From: Flagellimonas_B algarum
GTDB lineage: Bacteria; Bacteroidota; Bacteroidia; Flavobacteriales; Flavobacteriaceae
Assembly: GCF_040513375.1 (NCBI RefSeq)
Contig: NZ_JBEVTG010000002.1
Coordinates: forward strand, 1-64,000
DNA: 64,000 nucleotides
Direction of reading: 5' to 3'
Part shown: positions 1-8,314 of the stretch, in pieces
How the letters are laid out: each line of letters begins with the position of its first letter
Position numbering within the stretch: the first letter of the stretch is position 1
The notes under the pieces: model-generated
What the model was told of the DNA's origin: nothing
What the model saw: only the letters and a program-made list of their open reading frames with translations
Database searches by the model: none
Position numbers and translations under genes: made by a program

Positions 1-1
1 G

Positions 2-343
2 GAGCTATTCAATGAGGGCTTAGGGTCCAATATAGTCCCTGATGAATTTGAGGTTTTGACCGCTACATCTACCCAAGAACCATCCGTGACATCGGTAAAG
101 GCTTTCCCTAACCCTACAAATAAGGACGTGTCCATAATTTGGTCAAAAGAAGACAATATCGAATCGATTTTCATATTCGATATGGCTGGTCGCCTGGTCC
201 GTCACCTTCCTTCGGATAAAATGGAACGCGACGGTAATACCGTTCGAACGGACCTAACCGGTATGGAAGACGGCTTGTACATTTTGATACTTCAAGGTGA
301 AAAGGGAAGTCAAGATCGGCTTGAATTGGTCATTCGGAATTAA
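2..343 (+). CDS. T9SS-sorted secreted protein, C-terminal fragment
   Basis: The frame is open from the window edge, so only the last 113 residues are visible and the catalytic or binding part lies outside. From about residue 30 the sequence shows the features of a type A T9SS sorting domain: an AFPNPTNKD turn, alternating beta strands, an IFDMAGRLV motif, a GLYILIL strand near the end and a short basic-polar terminus. In this family the domain directs a Sec-exported protein through the type IX system to the cell surface. The stop lies one base from the stop of the convergent cpsB-like gene and both sit in one hairpin. The function of the missing part is unknown. Confidence 0.85.
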   Translation, partial: ELFNEGLGSNIVPDEFEVLTATSTQEPSVTSVKAFPNPTNKDVSIIWSKEDNIESIFIFDMAGRLVRHLPSDKMERDGNTVRTDLTGMEDGLYILILQGEKGSQDRLELVIRN

Positions 344-355
344 ATCAATTCCGAA
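333..355. terminator. Shared hairpin over two convergent stop codons
   Basis: A perfect 9-base-pair stem (TTCGGAATT / AATTCCGAA) with a 5-base loop spans the stop codons of both convergent genes. A short AATTTTC tract follows on the plus strand. The T tract is weak, so termination is an inference. Confidence 0.35.
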
Positions 356-1088
356 AATTTTCTATCGTACGCTCGATGATGGGCCGCAACAATTGGATTT
401 TCTTGGGTTCGAGTTGGGCCTCTTTAAGGAAGTTCAATTGGCGCATCGAATGCACATCGGAACCGAAGAAGTCAATAAGATTCGCCTTAATGAGCTCAAA
501 AGCCGTTTTCTGTACTTCCGAACCATAGTACCCGGCAACGGATAGGATATTGGATTGAAACAAGAGGCCAAGATCTTTATAGCTCTTGAATTTTACAGTT
601 TTACCCCCTAGGAACTGGTACCGCTCGGGATGGGCTAAAATCGGGAACAATTTTTTGTCAATGATGGCACTAACGGCACTCTTAAAGTTCAAGGGGGGTT
701 GCAGAAATGACATTTCGATCAAAAGGTAGTATTTCCGTAATGGGACCACACTGGTTGTGGCCAATAGGTTCTCGAAGTTGTCATCGATCATATGCTCTGC
801 CGCGAAATCGAGATGGACGGAGTCCATTGCGTGCTGTCGAAGGGCCGCTTGAAGTACTTCAAAAGCGCTGGTAATAGTCTCAGGGGTATTGTCGTGGTAA
901 TTGTGCATGATGTGGGGGGTACACACAAAGTGCTCGATCCCTATCTCGCCAAATCCCTTGATCATGGCCAAGGAATCGGTCACGGTCTCGGCACCATCAT
1001 CGATACCTGGGAGCAAATGGTTGTGGATGTCAACGAATCCTTCGAATTGATCCATCAAGAACGCTTTCTTTGAAAAAAATGAGAGCAT
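345..1088 (-). CDS. PHP-domain tyrosine-protein phosphatase, CpsB/YwqE type
   Basis: A protein of 247 residues matching the CpsB/CapC/YwqE family of metal-dependent phosphatases, which dephosphorylate the bacterial tyrosine kinases controlling capsule and exopolysaccharide export. Visible metal-binding motifs are DIHNH at residues 20-24, GIDDGA just after it, an internal AEH, LAHPERY and the C-terminal GSDVHS. No tyrosine kinase or Wza/Wzc gene is in the window, so its partner lies elsewhere. The start codon lies 3 bases from a copy of the 3' end of mnmE (1092-1114). This suggests cpsB once followed mnmE directly, in one operon. An internal start at residue 12 is possible. Confidence 0.85.
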   Translation of the reverse strand: MLSFFSKKAFLMDQFEGFVDIHNHLLPGIDDGAETVTDSLAMIKGFGEIGIEHFVCTPHIMHNYHDNTPETITSAFEVLQAALRQHAMDSVHLDFAAEHMIDDNFENLLATTSVVPLRKYYLLIEMSFLQPPLNFKSAVSAIIDKKLFPILAHPERYQFLGGKTVKFKSYKDLGLLFQSNILSVAGYYGSEVQKTAFELIKANLIDFFGSDVHSMRQLNFLKEAQLEPKKIQLLRPIIERTIENFRN

Positions 1089-1091
1089 GGT

Positions 1092-1114
1092 CGTTATTTA
1101 CCGAAACGGAAATT
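1092..1114. repeat. Direct repeat copy 1 (distal att-like copy of the mnmE 3' end)
   Basis: 23 bases matching 4114-4136 at 21 positions (differences at 1105 and 1108). On the minus strand it reads like the last codons of mnmE including TAA, followed after 5 bases by the cpsB-like ATG. Homology stops abruptly on both sides. It is read as the distal attachment-type scar of an insertion at the mnmE 3' end. Confidence 0.75.
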
Positions 1115-1341
1115 TTTAAACAGCATTGGTTTTGGGAAGCAGTTCAGGTACAAAAATCGCTTAATAGCTACTAAATGCCTCCATTTCCGTTAACTTAAGA
1201 ATTAATAATTTTAAAGGGAACGCAAATTATCAAAATCTTACGTAAACTAAGAACGTATCCAAAATCAATGACATGGATTTTTGCCAACCCATTACTATGG
1301 AAAACCTCGATTTAAGATGGTTGTAAAGAAAAGCAACAATT

Positions 1342-4074
1342 ATGGACTTTAGGGGTTTTGCTTCTTTTGTTGTGGTCATTCATGCTCTTTTGCTTTCGGA
1401 AAATTGCCTTTCCCAGAATTCTTTAGAGCTGGAAGCGGAGCTTTTTTCACATGCTACGGATGCTGAAAAAATATACCTTCAACTTTCAGGAACGACCTTT
1501 AATACCTCGGAAACCATCTGGTTTAAAGCGATTGTGACAGATGTTTTAGACCACAAGCCTACTACAAAAAGTGGTGTACTTCATGTCGAGCTGATCGACC
1601 CTTTGGACAATCGTGTAGTGGACAAAAGCCTTCTAAAACTCCATAAAGGGATCTCAAGCGGTTTTTTTCAGATGCATTCAAGCTATAGGGAAGGAAACTA
1701 TATCATTAGGGCTTACACGGAATGGAACAAAAATTTCGACCAAGATTTTACATATTCCGTTCCCATATCGCTATTTCGGATCCAAGAGATGGATAAAAAA
1801 CCTAATCCGATTAGAAATATGGTTTTTACCAAAGACCCTGCTTCAAATGAGTTTTTAGTATCGGCTTCCATATGGGTTAAGGATTTGGATAGTCTTCATT
1901 ATGATGACGCCATGCTACTAATAAATTGGAATGGAGGCAAGGACTCGATTGCATTGGAATACAAAAAAAAGGAAGCTGCAATCAAAGTACGGCATAAAAT
2001 TCCGCTTGAGGTTCCAATGGTCAATTACCAGTTAAAAACCAATAATGAGGTATTCACAAAGTCCGTAGTACTTGATCAAGAATATGGTGCACTCCGATTC
2101 TTTCCAGAAGGAGGTGCCTTAGTTGAGGGAATGCAAAGTGTTGTAGGATTCAAGTATCTCGATTACAAGGGAAGGGGTGCCGAAATCGTAGGGACCATTG
2201 AAGATCAAAATCAAGTCGTAATAGGCCAATTCAGAAGTAACGCTTTAGGTATGGGTAGTGTAGTCTTGACACCCAAGCTAGGACAAACCTATTTCGGTGT
2301 TCTGAAAACCAAAAGTGGAAATACCTTTAAGTATGAACTTCCGAAGGCAAAGAGGGATGGCCTGATTTTGAGTTTAATTCAAAGAGGAAGGAATAAAGCA
2401 CTTAGAATTTGGAATAAAGAAAGGAACAAGGATAGCCTATTTGTAAAGTTTTACCATCGGGGCAAGAATCTCTTCTTTCTAAAAGCATGCTTCAAAAATG
2501 GAATGTTCTCTTTCAAAATACAGCCTAACGACCTCCCTCAAGGTGTTATCGGGCTCACGGTCTTCGATAAAAACCTTTCGCCAGTTGCGGAACGTCATTT
2601 TTTCAATTATCTCAAGCAAGAAACCCTTGATATCGAGTTGAAAACGGATGATGAGCGCTATATCGCTCGTGATAGTGTCCAGGTTTCCATTTCAACCAAG
2701 TATAACGGCCAAGCCATACCGGCATCGATTTCCGTTATGGCAGTAGACTCCAGTTACTTTAACGGTACCAATCTCAAAAGAAACGATATCGTTTCTTATT
2801 TCTTACTCCAATCCGATATCAAGGGAACCGTTGAGAATCCGTCTTATTATTTTGAGGATGAGGCGAAGCTTGCGGAATTGGATTTCTTGATGTTGACCCA
2901 GGGTTGGACCAATTACAAATACAAAGAGAAGAAAAGGGCCAAGTCGTTTGGTGCTGAAACCGGTTTGGAAATCAGGGGTATCGTAAGTGAGCTTGACAAT
3001 CAAAATAAAAGTCAACATGAATTAAGTGTGCTTCTTATGGGAAAGCCTATCGAGGCTTATTCCATAGACACCGACGATAGGGGCAATTTTAAACTAAGCT
3101 TGAAAGATAGCTATGGCCTGGGCAGAAAGTTTGTGATACAACCTACGGCTGCGAGCAATAAAAGAGGTAATCTAAAGGTAGAAATCAAAAGGTATGAAGT
3201 TCCCGATATTTCCTATAACATCAATAAAATTATTACTCCGGTGGATAGTATTGTTGAAAAGACAATGATTCAAAAGATAGCAACGGATATTCGAATCGAC
3301 CCTTTCCTACTACCAAATACCATAGCCCTCGAAGGTGTTGAAGTAAGTGATTATAGCGTAACTCCAGAGCGTGCCGAAATGGTCGAACTACATGGCATAC
3401 CCGATGTTGTGATCGCTAGCGAAGAGTTGATAAAAAAACGAAAGAAATGGACCAGGGGTTTGTACAGGTGGTTACTCTATAATTATCCACGGGATATTAA
3501 AGTAACTAGGGTCAGCAATGGAACAAGTTTTGAGATAGCCTATGTTTATGGTGCCGAATGGACTTATGTGGTTATCGATGGTATTCCGGTACATGAACGC
3601 GATTACGGACTTATCGGTAGTATTCCGGTAAGTGCGGTCAAAAGTGCCGAAATTATTCGAAACACAAGTACCGCCAATACATACCACACCCAGGTTTTTG
3701 ATTGCGCTCCAATTTGTCCCCCACCGGCTTTTCCGGCGATTCTAGCCATTTATACCTTTTCAGGAGAGGGTTTGTCAGGAGCTTTTCCTAAAACCAAGAT
3801 AACAGGTCTTATTAACGATACGGCACCACAGTTCTCCCCAATACGGGAATTTTACGCCCCTGAATACCATTCGGAAAATATGGATTGGAGTGTTCCTGAC
3901 AGACGTACATTGTTGTATTGGAATCCAAATATCATCACTGATAAGAATGGCAGGGCTGTCACGACTTTTTTTAATAGTGATGTTTTAGGAAAGATGGTTC
4001 TCATCTGTGAAGGCATAACACACAATGGAAAAGTTGGGTATTCAGAGGTATTTTACGAGGTTGATGATCCCTAA
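1342..4074 (+). CDS. Large exported MG2/TonB-plug-like protein
   Basis: A protein of 910 residues with a signal peptide (about 1-25, ending CLSQ). The N-terminal 30-130 region has the feel of the macroglobulin MG2 fold (KIYLQLSGTTFNTSETIWF, later GNYIIRAYTEW). Further beta-rich domains follow. A segment around 690-800 resembles a TonB receptor plug (YVVIDGIPV, SVKSAEIIR-like), and the C-terminus carries the RRTLLYWNPN...TFFNSD motif usual in this Bacteroidota family. There is no outer-membrane barrel, so it is unlikely to be a transporter. Its role is unknown, probably envelope-associated. Base composition is low: three sampled 60-base lines hold 18-20 G+C each, against 25 and 34 in two mnmE lines. 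Together with the flanking repeats this points to acquisition. Confidence 0.8.
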   Translation: MDFRGFASFVVVIHALLLSENCLSQNSLELEAELFSHATDAEKIYLQLSGTTFNTSETIWFKAIVTDVLDHKPTTKSGVLHVELIDPLDNRVVDKSLLKLHKGISSGFFQMHSSYREGNYIIRAYTEWNKNFDQDFTYSVPISLFRIQEMDKKPNPIRNMVFTKDPASNEFLVSASIWVKDLDSLHYDDAMLLINWNGGKDSIALEYKKKEAAIKVRHKIPLEVPMVNYQLKTNNEVFTKSVVLDQEYGALRFFPEGGALVEGMQSVVGFKYLDYKGRGAEIVGTIEDQNQVVIGQFRSNALGMGSVVLTPKLGQTYFGVLKTKSGNTFKYELPKAKRDGLILSLIQRGRNKALRIWNKERNKDSLFVKFYHRGKNLFFLKACFKNGMFSFKIQPNDLPQGVIGLTVFDKNLSPVAERHFFNYLKQETLDIELKTDDERYIARDSVQVSISTKYNGQAIPASISVMAVDSSYFNGTNLKRNDIVSYFLLQSDIKGTVENPSYYFEDEAKLAELDFLMLTQGWTNYKYKEKKRAKSFGAETGLEIRGIVSELDNQNKSQHELSVLLMGKPIEAYSIDTDDRGNFKLSLKDSYGLGRKFVIQPTAASNKRGNLKVEIKRYEVPDISYNINKIITPVDSIVEKTMIQKIATDIRIDPFLLPNTIALEGVEVSDYSVTPERAEMVELHGIPDVVIASEELIKKRKKWTRGLYRWLLYNYPRDIKVTRVSNGTSFEIAYVYGAEWTYVVIDGIPVHERDYGLIGSIPVSAVKSAEIIRNTSTANTYHTQVFDCAPICPPPAFPAILAIYTFSGEGLSGAFPKTKITGLINDTAPQFSPIREFYAPEYHSENMDWSVPDRRTLLYWNPNIITDKNGRAVTTFFNSDVLGKMVLICEGITHNGKVGYSEVFYEVDDP

Positions 4075-4113
4075 TTTGATCTAAACGGATTCATGGAACC
4101 AAAAATTCGTAAG

Positions 4114-4136
4114 CGTTATTTACCGATACAGAAATT
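4114..4136. repeat. Direct repeat copy 2 (native 3' end of mnmE)
   Basis: Holds the last codons of mnmE (minus strand TTCTGTATCGGTAAATAA, encoding FCIGK and stop) and matches 1092-1114 at 21 of 23 bases. The same part of trmE/thdF is the known 18-base attachment site of Salmonella genomic island 1, so this is a plausible attachment core. Confidence 0.75.
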
Positions 4137-5486
4137 AGAAAATATATTGCCCAATAGGTCTTCGGTATTTACCGCTCCGGTAATTTCACCGAGATGATGT
4201 AATGCTTCACGGATATCGATGGCCAACAAATCGGCCGGCAACCCTTCTTCCATCCCCTCTTTGACCTTGTCGATGGCGATCATGGCCTTATGGAGCGCGT
4301 CATAGTGCCGGCCATTCGAGATGATGACATCGTTTTTCCCAAGGGCCCCTGTTTTCGAACGGGTCAATAACGCCTCCTTGAGACCTTCGATGCCATGCTC
4401 GTTTTTGGCCGAAAGGAGAAACAACCCTTTGAACCGTTCTTGCAAGTCCTTAATGGTTTCTGGAGGGGTCATATCGGTTTTGTTGGCGACCACGATGATC
4501 TCTTTTTGGGGGTAGGTACTTCTTAGGGTCTCCAAGTCGTCGGGCACCGGACGTTGGGCATCAAAAAGATACAGTACCAAACGTGCCTCCTCGATTTTTT
4601 GCAAGGCTTTTTCAATGCCGATTTTTTCAACATAATCTTCCGTTTTACGCAATCCGGCAGTATCGATGAATCGAAACTGCACCCCTCCGATATTGAGTTG
4701 ATCTTCTATGGTATCCCTTGTGGTACCGGGTATATCGCTAACGATGGCACGCTCTTCGTTCAACAAAGCGTTCAAAAGTGTTGATTTGCCCACATTGGGT
4801 TCTCCGATAATTGCGACCGGGATACCGTTTTTGATCACATTCCCCAAAGCAAAGGAATCGATCAATCGCTTCAGCACACCGGTTATCGTATCCAACAGTT
4901 GGTTGAATTGCGAACGATCTGCGAACTCGACGTCTTCTTGCGAAAAATCAAGTTCCAATTCGATCAAGGACGCGAAGTTCAACAGTTCTTGCCGTAGCTG
5001 CTCGATTTGATTGCTGAACCCACCGCGCATTTGCTGCATAGCCAGTTCGTGGGCGCCCGCACTATCACTCGCGATCAAATCGGCAACCGCTTCAGCTTGA
5101 CTGAGATCCATTTTACCATTGAGGAAGGCCCGTAAGGTAAACTCCCCTTCAGAAGCCATCCGGCATCCTGATTCCAAAAATACCCGAATGATCTCTTGCT
5201 GAATGAAAGAAGAACCATGGCAGGAGATTTCCGCAACGTTTTCACCCGTATAGGAATTGGGCCCTCTGAAAATACTAACCAAAACCTTATCGATTTCCTT
5301 TTTTCGGTGAACGATATGCCCAAGATGTACGGTATGGCTTTTTTGTTCGTTTAAGTTTTTTGCACGTATCGATTCGAACTTTTGTGCGACTATGTTTATG
5401 GCGTCTTCACCCGACACCCGAATGACCGCGATGGCGCCTGTACCCGGTGCACTGGCCAAAGCAATGATGTTATCATCTGTTGACAT
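4116..5486 (-). CDS. mnmE: tRNA modification GTPase MnmE
   Basis: A protein of 456 residues, the usual length. MnmE with MnmG installs the carboxymethylaminomethyl group at C5 of wobble uridine 34. The N-terminal formyl-THF-binding domain holds the SCHGSS motif. The inserted G domain has GEPNVGKS at about 227-234, an SDIPGTTRD switch, DTAG near 275 and NKTD near 332. The C-terminal helical domain ends in the invariant CIGK with the catalytic-type Cys453. The -7-like element TACTTTTG (minus strand, 5492-5499) ends only 5 bases before the ATG, so the message may have little or no leader. The 3' end forms one arm of the repeat pair around the 910-residue protein gene. Confidence 0.97.
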   Translation of the reverse strand: MSTDDNIIALASAPGTGAIAVIRVSGEDAINIVAQKFESIRAKNLNEQKSHTVHLGHIVHRKKEIDKVLVSIFRGPNSYTGENVAEISCHGSSFIQQEIIRVFLESGCRMASEGEFTLRAFLNGKMDLSQAEAVADLIASDSAGAHELAMQQMRGGFSNQIEQLRQELLNFASLIELELDFSQEDVEFADRSQFNQLLDTITGVLKRLIDSFALGNVIKNGIPVAIIGEPNVGKSTLLNALLNEERAIVSDIPGTTRDTIEDQLNIGGVQFRFIDTAGLRKTEDYVEKIGIEKALQKIEEARLVLYLFDAQRPVPDDLETLRSTYPQKEIIVVANKTDMTPPETIKDLQERFKGLFLLSAKNEHGIEGLKEALLTRSKTGALGKNDVIISNGRHYDALHKAMIAIDKVKEGMEEGLPADLLAIDIREALHHLGEITGAVNTEDLLGNIFSNFCIGK

Positions 5487-5611
5487 GGCTACAAAAGTAC
5501 GAAGAGAAGACCACTCCTGTGGGTATTTGGAGGCATATGATCGATTGCCCCAAACAATCGTCTACGATTCGTTTGCGAATTTGTATACTTGTGCGCTTTG
5601 AATTGGCATAG

Positions 5612-6610
5612 ATGAGACTGAGCATTTTGATTCCGGTTTTCAACGGGCAGGATTTTATCGATCGATGCCTTAATGGGATTCTTGACCAAGGTATTCCAAG
5701 TGACGCCTATGAAATCATCCTGATCGACGATGGTTCGACCGACGATTCGCTCACCATCGCTAGATCTTTTGTCGACAAGCACCCGAACATCCGGTTATTT
5801 TCACAACAGAACCAAGGGGCCTACGCCACCCGAAACCGACTTTTGGAACTCGCCCAAGGGGACTACATTTATAACTTCGATATCGATGACCTCTTGGTAG
5901 GAAACAACCTGCTGCGAATCCTTGACCATGCGGAGGAACGACAGTTGGATATGGTGGGGTTCAGATCATCGACCATAGCCGAAATCGGAGAAAACGGGAC
6001 GCAACTTCCTTTATGTAATCCTATGGAATTCGATTCGGGCAGGGACTTTATCCAATCCTTTCCCTATCACCGGGTTGAAGTATGGTGGTACCTGGTTCGA
6101 AAAGGATTTTTGGTCGAGAACGCTATCCGATTCCAAGACAACGCTAACAATGCCGATGTGGTTTTTACGTATTCGGTGTTGTTCAATTGCGGTAAGATGG
6201 CTTTTTTCGATTGTGTGAACCATCACTATTGCTTATCGGAGAATTCGATCATGCGTGCCAACCAATTCAAAAAACGAATGGAAGTAGTCCACTCCATGCA
6301 CGATATGGTGTTGTCATTAGACGATTTCGTAAACAGACAGGCCCATGAGGATATCGAGGCCTCCGTTTTACGTATCGTAAACGATCGTGTCAGTCATTTC
6401 GCCCTCTTTAACATGGCCAATATGGTTCGCATCGGAATGGCTTTTGAAGACATACAACAGCGGATAAGTTCATTGGAATTCAGGGAAATCTACCCTTTTG
6501 ACAAACGGGTATTCGAGCGTATGAAATTGAAAACACGGCTATTGGTACAGTTAATGAACAACCGGTTATTTTTGCGCGTGGGCACCACGATTTGCAAGCA
6601 GCTTCGCTAA
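5612..6610 (+). CDS. Family 2 glycosyltransferase
   Basis: A protein of 332 residues. The N-terminal GT-A fold is clear: LSILIPVFNGQDFIDRCL, then LIDDGSTDDS for nucleotide binding, a NQGAYATRNR motif and the metal-binding FDIDD near residues 89-94. GT2 enzymes of this form transfer a sugar from a nucleotide-sugar donor to an exopolysaccharide, LPS or glycoprotein acceptor. No transmembrane segment is evident, so it is probably cytosolic or membrane-peripheral. It stands alone, divergent from mnmE and with no glycan cluster around it, so donor and acceptor cannot be told. A good terminator follows at 6648-6677. Confidence 0.9.
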   Translation: MRLSILIPVFNGQDFIDRCLNGILDQGIPSDAYEIILIDDGSTDDSLTIARSFVDKHPNIRLFSQQNQGAYATRNRLLELAQGDYIYNFDIDDLLVGNNLLRILDHAEERQLDMVGFRSSTIAEIGENGTQLPLCNPMEFDSGRDFIQSFPYHRVEVWWYLVRKGFLVENAIRFQDNANNADVVFTYSVLFNCGKMAFFDCVNHHYCLSENSIMRANQFKKRMEVVHSMHDMVLSLDDFVNRQAHEDIEASVLRIVNDRVSHFALFNMANMVRIGMAFEDIQQRISSLEFREIYPFDKRVFERMKLKTRLLVQLMNNRLFLRVGTTICKQLR

Positions 6611-6647
6611 GACATACAAGAACAAAATGCCGTAAACCCCATATATA

Positions 6648-6677
6648 AAAAAAGACCAGAATGTATCTGGTCTTTTT
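6648..6677 (+). terminator. Rho-independent terminator after the glycosyltransferase gene
   Basis: A perfect 10-base-pair stem (AAAGACCAGA / TCTGGTCTTT) with loop ATGTA and a T run. It lies between convergent genes and has A's on its other side, so it could also serve the minus-strand lipoprotein gene. Confidence 0.85.
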
Positions 6678-6715
6678 ACAATATGTTCGTAGCGAAGTAC
6701 TAAATCATGGTCGAT

Positions 6716-7645
6716 TTAGTGCTTTTTTCCATAATACTTGCAGCATCGCAGTCTGAAATCGAAATCCATCACCCAAAGACGCTCGCCGGTATGACGATCG
6801 GTGATCCATCCCCAATCGCTGAAACCATGTGCTCCGATGTTTGAATCGAATCCGGCACCGTTAGGTCCTAATTGACCGTTTAGGTTCTCACCGCGTTGTT
6901 CTAGACCGAAACATCCTTGACCGACACAGTCGCCACCCCAAGCGTACAACCAGCTGTAGCGATTGTCGATTTCGTAGTAGTGGAGTTCCGAAGGATCAGC
7001 TTCTTGAGAGGCACATCCAGGCTCCAATTTGAATTCACCACCTTCAGCTGTAAACTCGTCATAATTTTTCTTGTCACGCAACCATACGTTGACGTAGACC
7101 TTACAATTTCCTTCGTTCATGCTGGTGATTCCGCGGATAAGTGCGGTACCATTGCTGAACTCAGCGAAAATCAATCGCTTGTGTCTGCGAGATGAAAAAT
7201 AGGTGGTCGGGTTGAAGTAATCCGTTTCGTTTTCTGGCCACCACATGTTGGCTTTTGGTTGTCTGTCAGAGAAAGGACACCTGTCGGCGTCTTTGACAAG
7301 ACACAATGAAGTAACGCGTGGGCGATGGTGGTGACGTCCCATGTTGATTTCTTCACCATCAGATCCCAAATCCGAATTTTGGAAATCGACCATTTCCAAA
7401 TTCAAGTCGCCTACTTGGCTCAAATCAAGATCATTGACCTCATTGAAGAACTCAGTTTGGATTTGTTCAAAATCCTCGATCGATAGGTCGACCTCCTCAG
7501 AGTCAAGGTCGGCAGACTCTTGGGTAGTTACCAATTCAGTGTCAGAAGCGGCATCGATGGTTCCGTCAGTGGTAGTCACTGCGTCGTTTTCGCAACTGGC
7601 CAGGGCAAACAAAGCCGCAATGGCTAAAATGTTGATTTTTTTCAT
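6716..7645 (-). CDS. Lipoprotein of unknown function
   Basis: A protein of 309 residues with a lipoprotein signal peptide and lipobox LASC (lipidated Cys18). After it comes an acidic, Thr/Ser/Asp/Glu-rich linker to about residue 100, a GRHHHRPR patch, then a compact region rich in Trp, Tyr and Cys with pairs such as SLCLVKDADRC, GDCVGQGC and RLRCCKY. This looks like a disulfide- or metal-stabilised secreted domain. No family is recognised. The N-terminal acidic linker after the Cys is common in Bacteroidota lipoproteins exported to the surface. It is a single gene with convergent and divergent neighbours, so context says nothing about its job. Confidence 0.75.
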   Translation of the reverse strand: MKKINILAIAALFALASCENDAVTTTDGTIDAASDTELVTTQESADLDSEEVDLSIEDFEQIQTEFFNEVNDLDLSQVGDLNLEMVDFQNSDLGSDGEEINMGRHHHRPRVTSLCLVKDADRCPFSDRQPKANMWWPENETDYFNPTTYFSSRRHKRLIFAEFSNGTALIRGITSMNEGNCKVYVNVWLRDKKNYDEFTAEGGEFKLEPGCASQEADPSELHYYEIDNRYSWLYAWGGDCVGQGCFGLEQRGENLNGQLGPNGAGFDSNIGAHGFSDWGWITDRHTGERLWVMDFDFRLRCCKYYGKKH

Positions 7646-7918
7646 TAGGTATGTTTTGTGAAATATTTAACAAAGTACGGCAAGCTTCCCATTTCCTTTA
7701 ACATTTTAGACGAACTGCACTTTTTTCGGATGGTCGGTATAAAAAGTCGTACTCCCCGGAATTCAGCTTGAATATTCTTACATTGAATTGATAAACAGTG
7801 GATTACATGTTTGTAGGTAAAACCCTAATCGAAGACTCCAGTAAGGGTAGTTCGCCCGTGATGTAACAAAATGCTAAAAATGGAGACCCATAGTGTATAA
7901 CATCATATCAATCGAAAA

Positions 7919-8278
7919 ATGGAATTAGTAAATCACAGCGCGCTGCGCAAAGACAATACCCTTTTAGCGGTCACCCATTTGACCCAATTGTTGCATTTCG
8001 TAACCGGTTTCGGTGGTTTCTTGGTTCCCCTGATCATCTGGGCCAGTTCCAAGAATTCCGTAGAGGGTATGGACGCTCACGGTCGTTCGATCATCAATTT
8101 GCAATTGAGTTTACTCTTGTATATTATCTTGAGCATACCGGCCATCTTGTTCTTGGGCTTGGGGATCATTACCCTGATCGGTTCGGTTATCGTGGCCTTC
8201 GTGCTGCCCATCGTAAATGCTGTAAAAGCAGCCAATGGCGAACCTCCATCGTATTTTCTAACGATTAAATTCATATAA
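7919..8278 (+). CDS. DUF4870 (Tic20-like) small membrane protein
   Basis: A protein of 119 residues with three hydrophobic helices: about 22-45 (THLTQLLHFVTGFGGFLVPLIIW), 63-85 (INLQLSLLLYIILSIPAIL) and 85-105 (ITLIGSVIVAFVLPIVNAV). The layout and the HGRSIINLQLS motif match DUF4870, a family of small inner-membrane proteins distantly related to Tic20. Function is unknown. The last codon runs into a strong bidirectional terminator shared with dnaN. Confidence 0.85.
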   Translation: MELVNHSALRKDNTLLAVTHLTQLLHFVTGFGGFLVPLIIWASSKNSVEGMDAHGRSIINLQLSLLLYIILSIPAILFLGLGIITLIGSVIVAFVLPIVNAVKAANGEPPSYFLTIKFI

Positions 8279-8306
8279 AAAAAGCCGGTCTAGACCGGCT
8301 TTTTAG
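8277..8306. terminator. Bidirectional terminator between the DUF4870 gene and dnaN
   Basis: Stem AAAGCCGGTC / GACCGGCTTT, 10 base pairs with a 2-base TA spacer, flanked by A's on the left and T's on the right. It serves both convergent genes. Confidence 0.88.
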
Positions 8307-8314
8307 TTTTTTAA

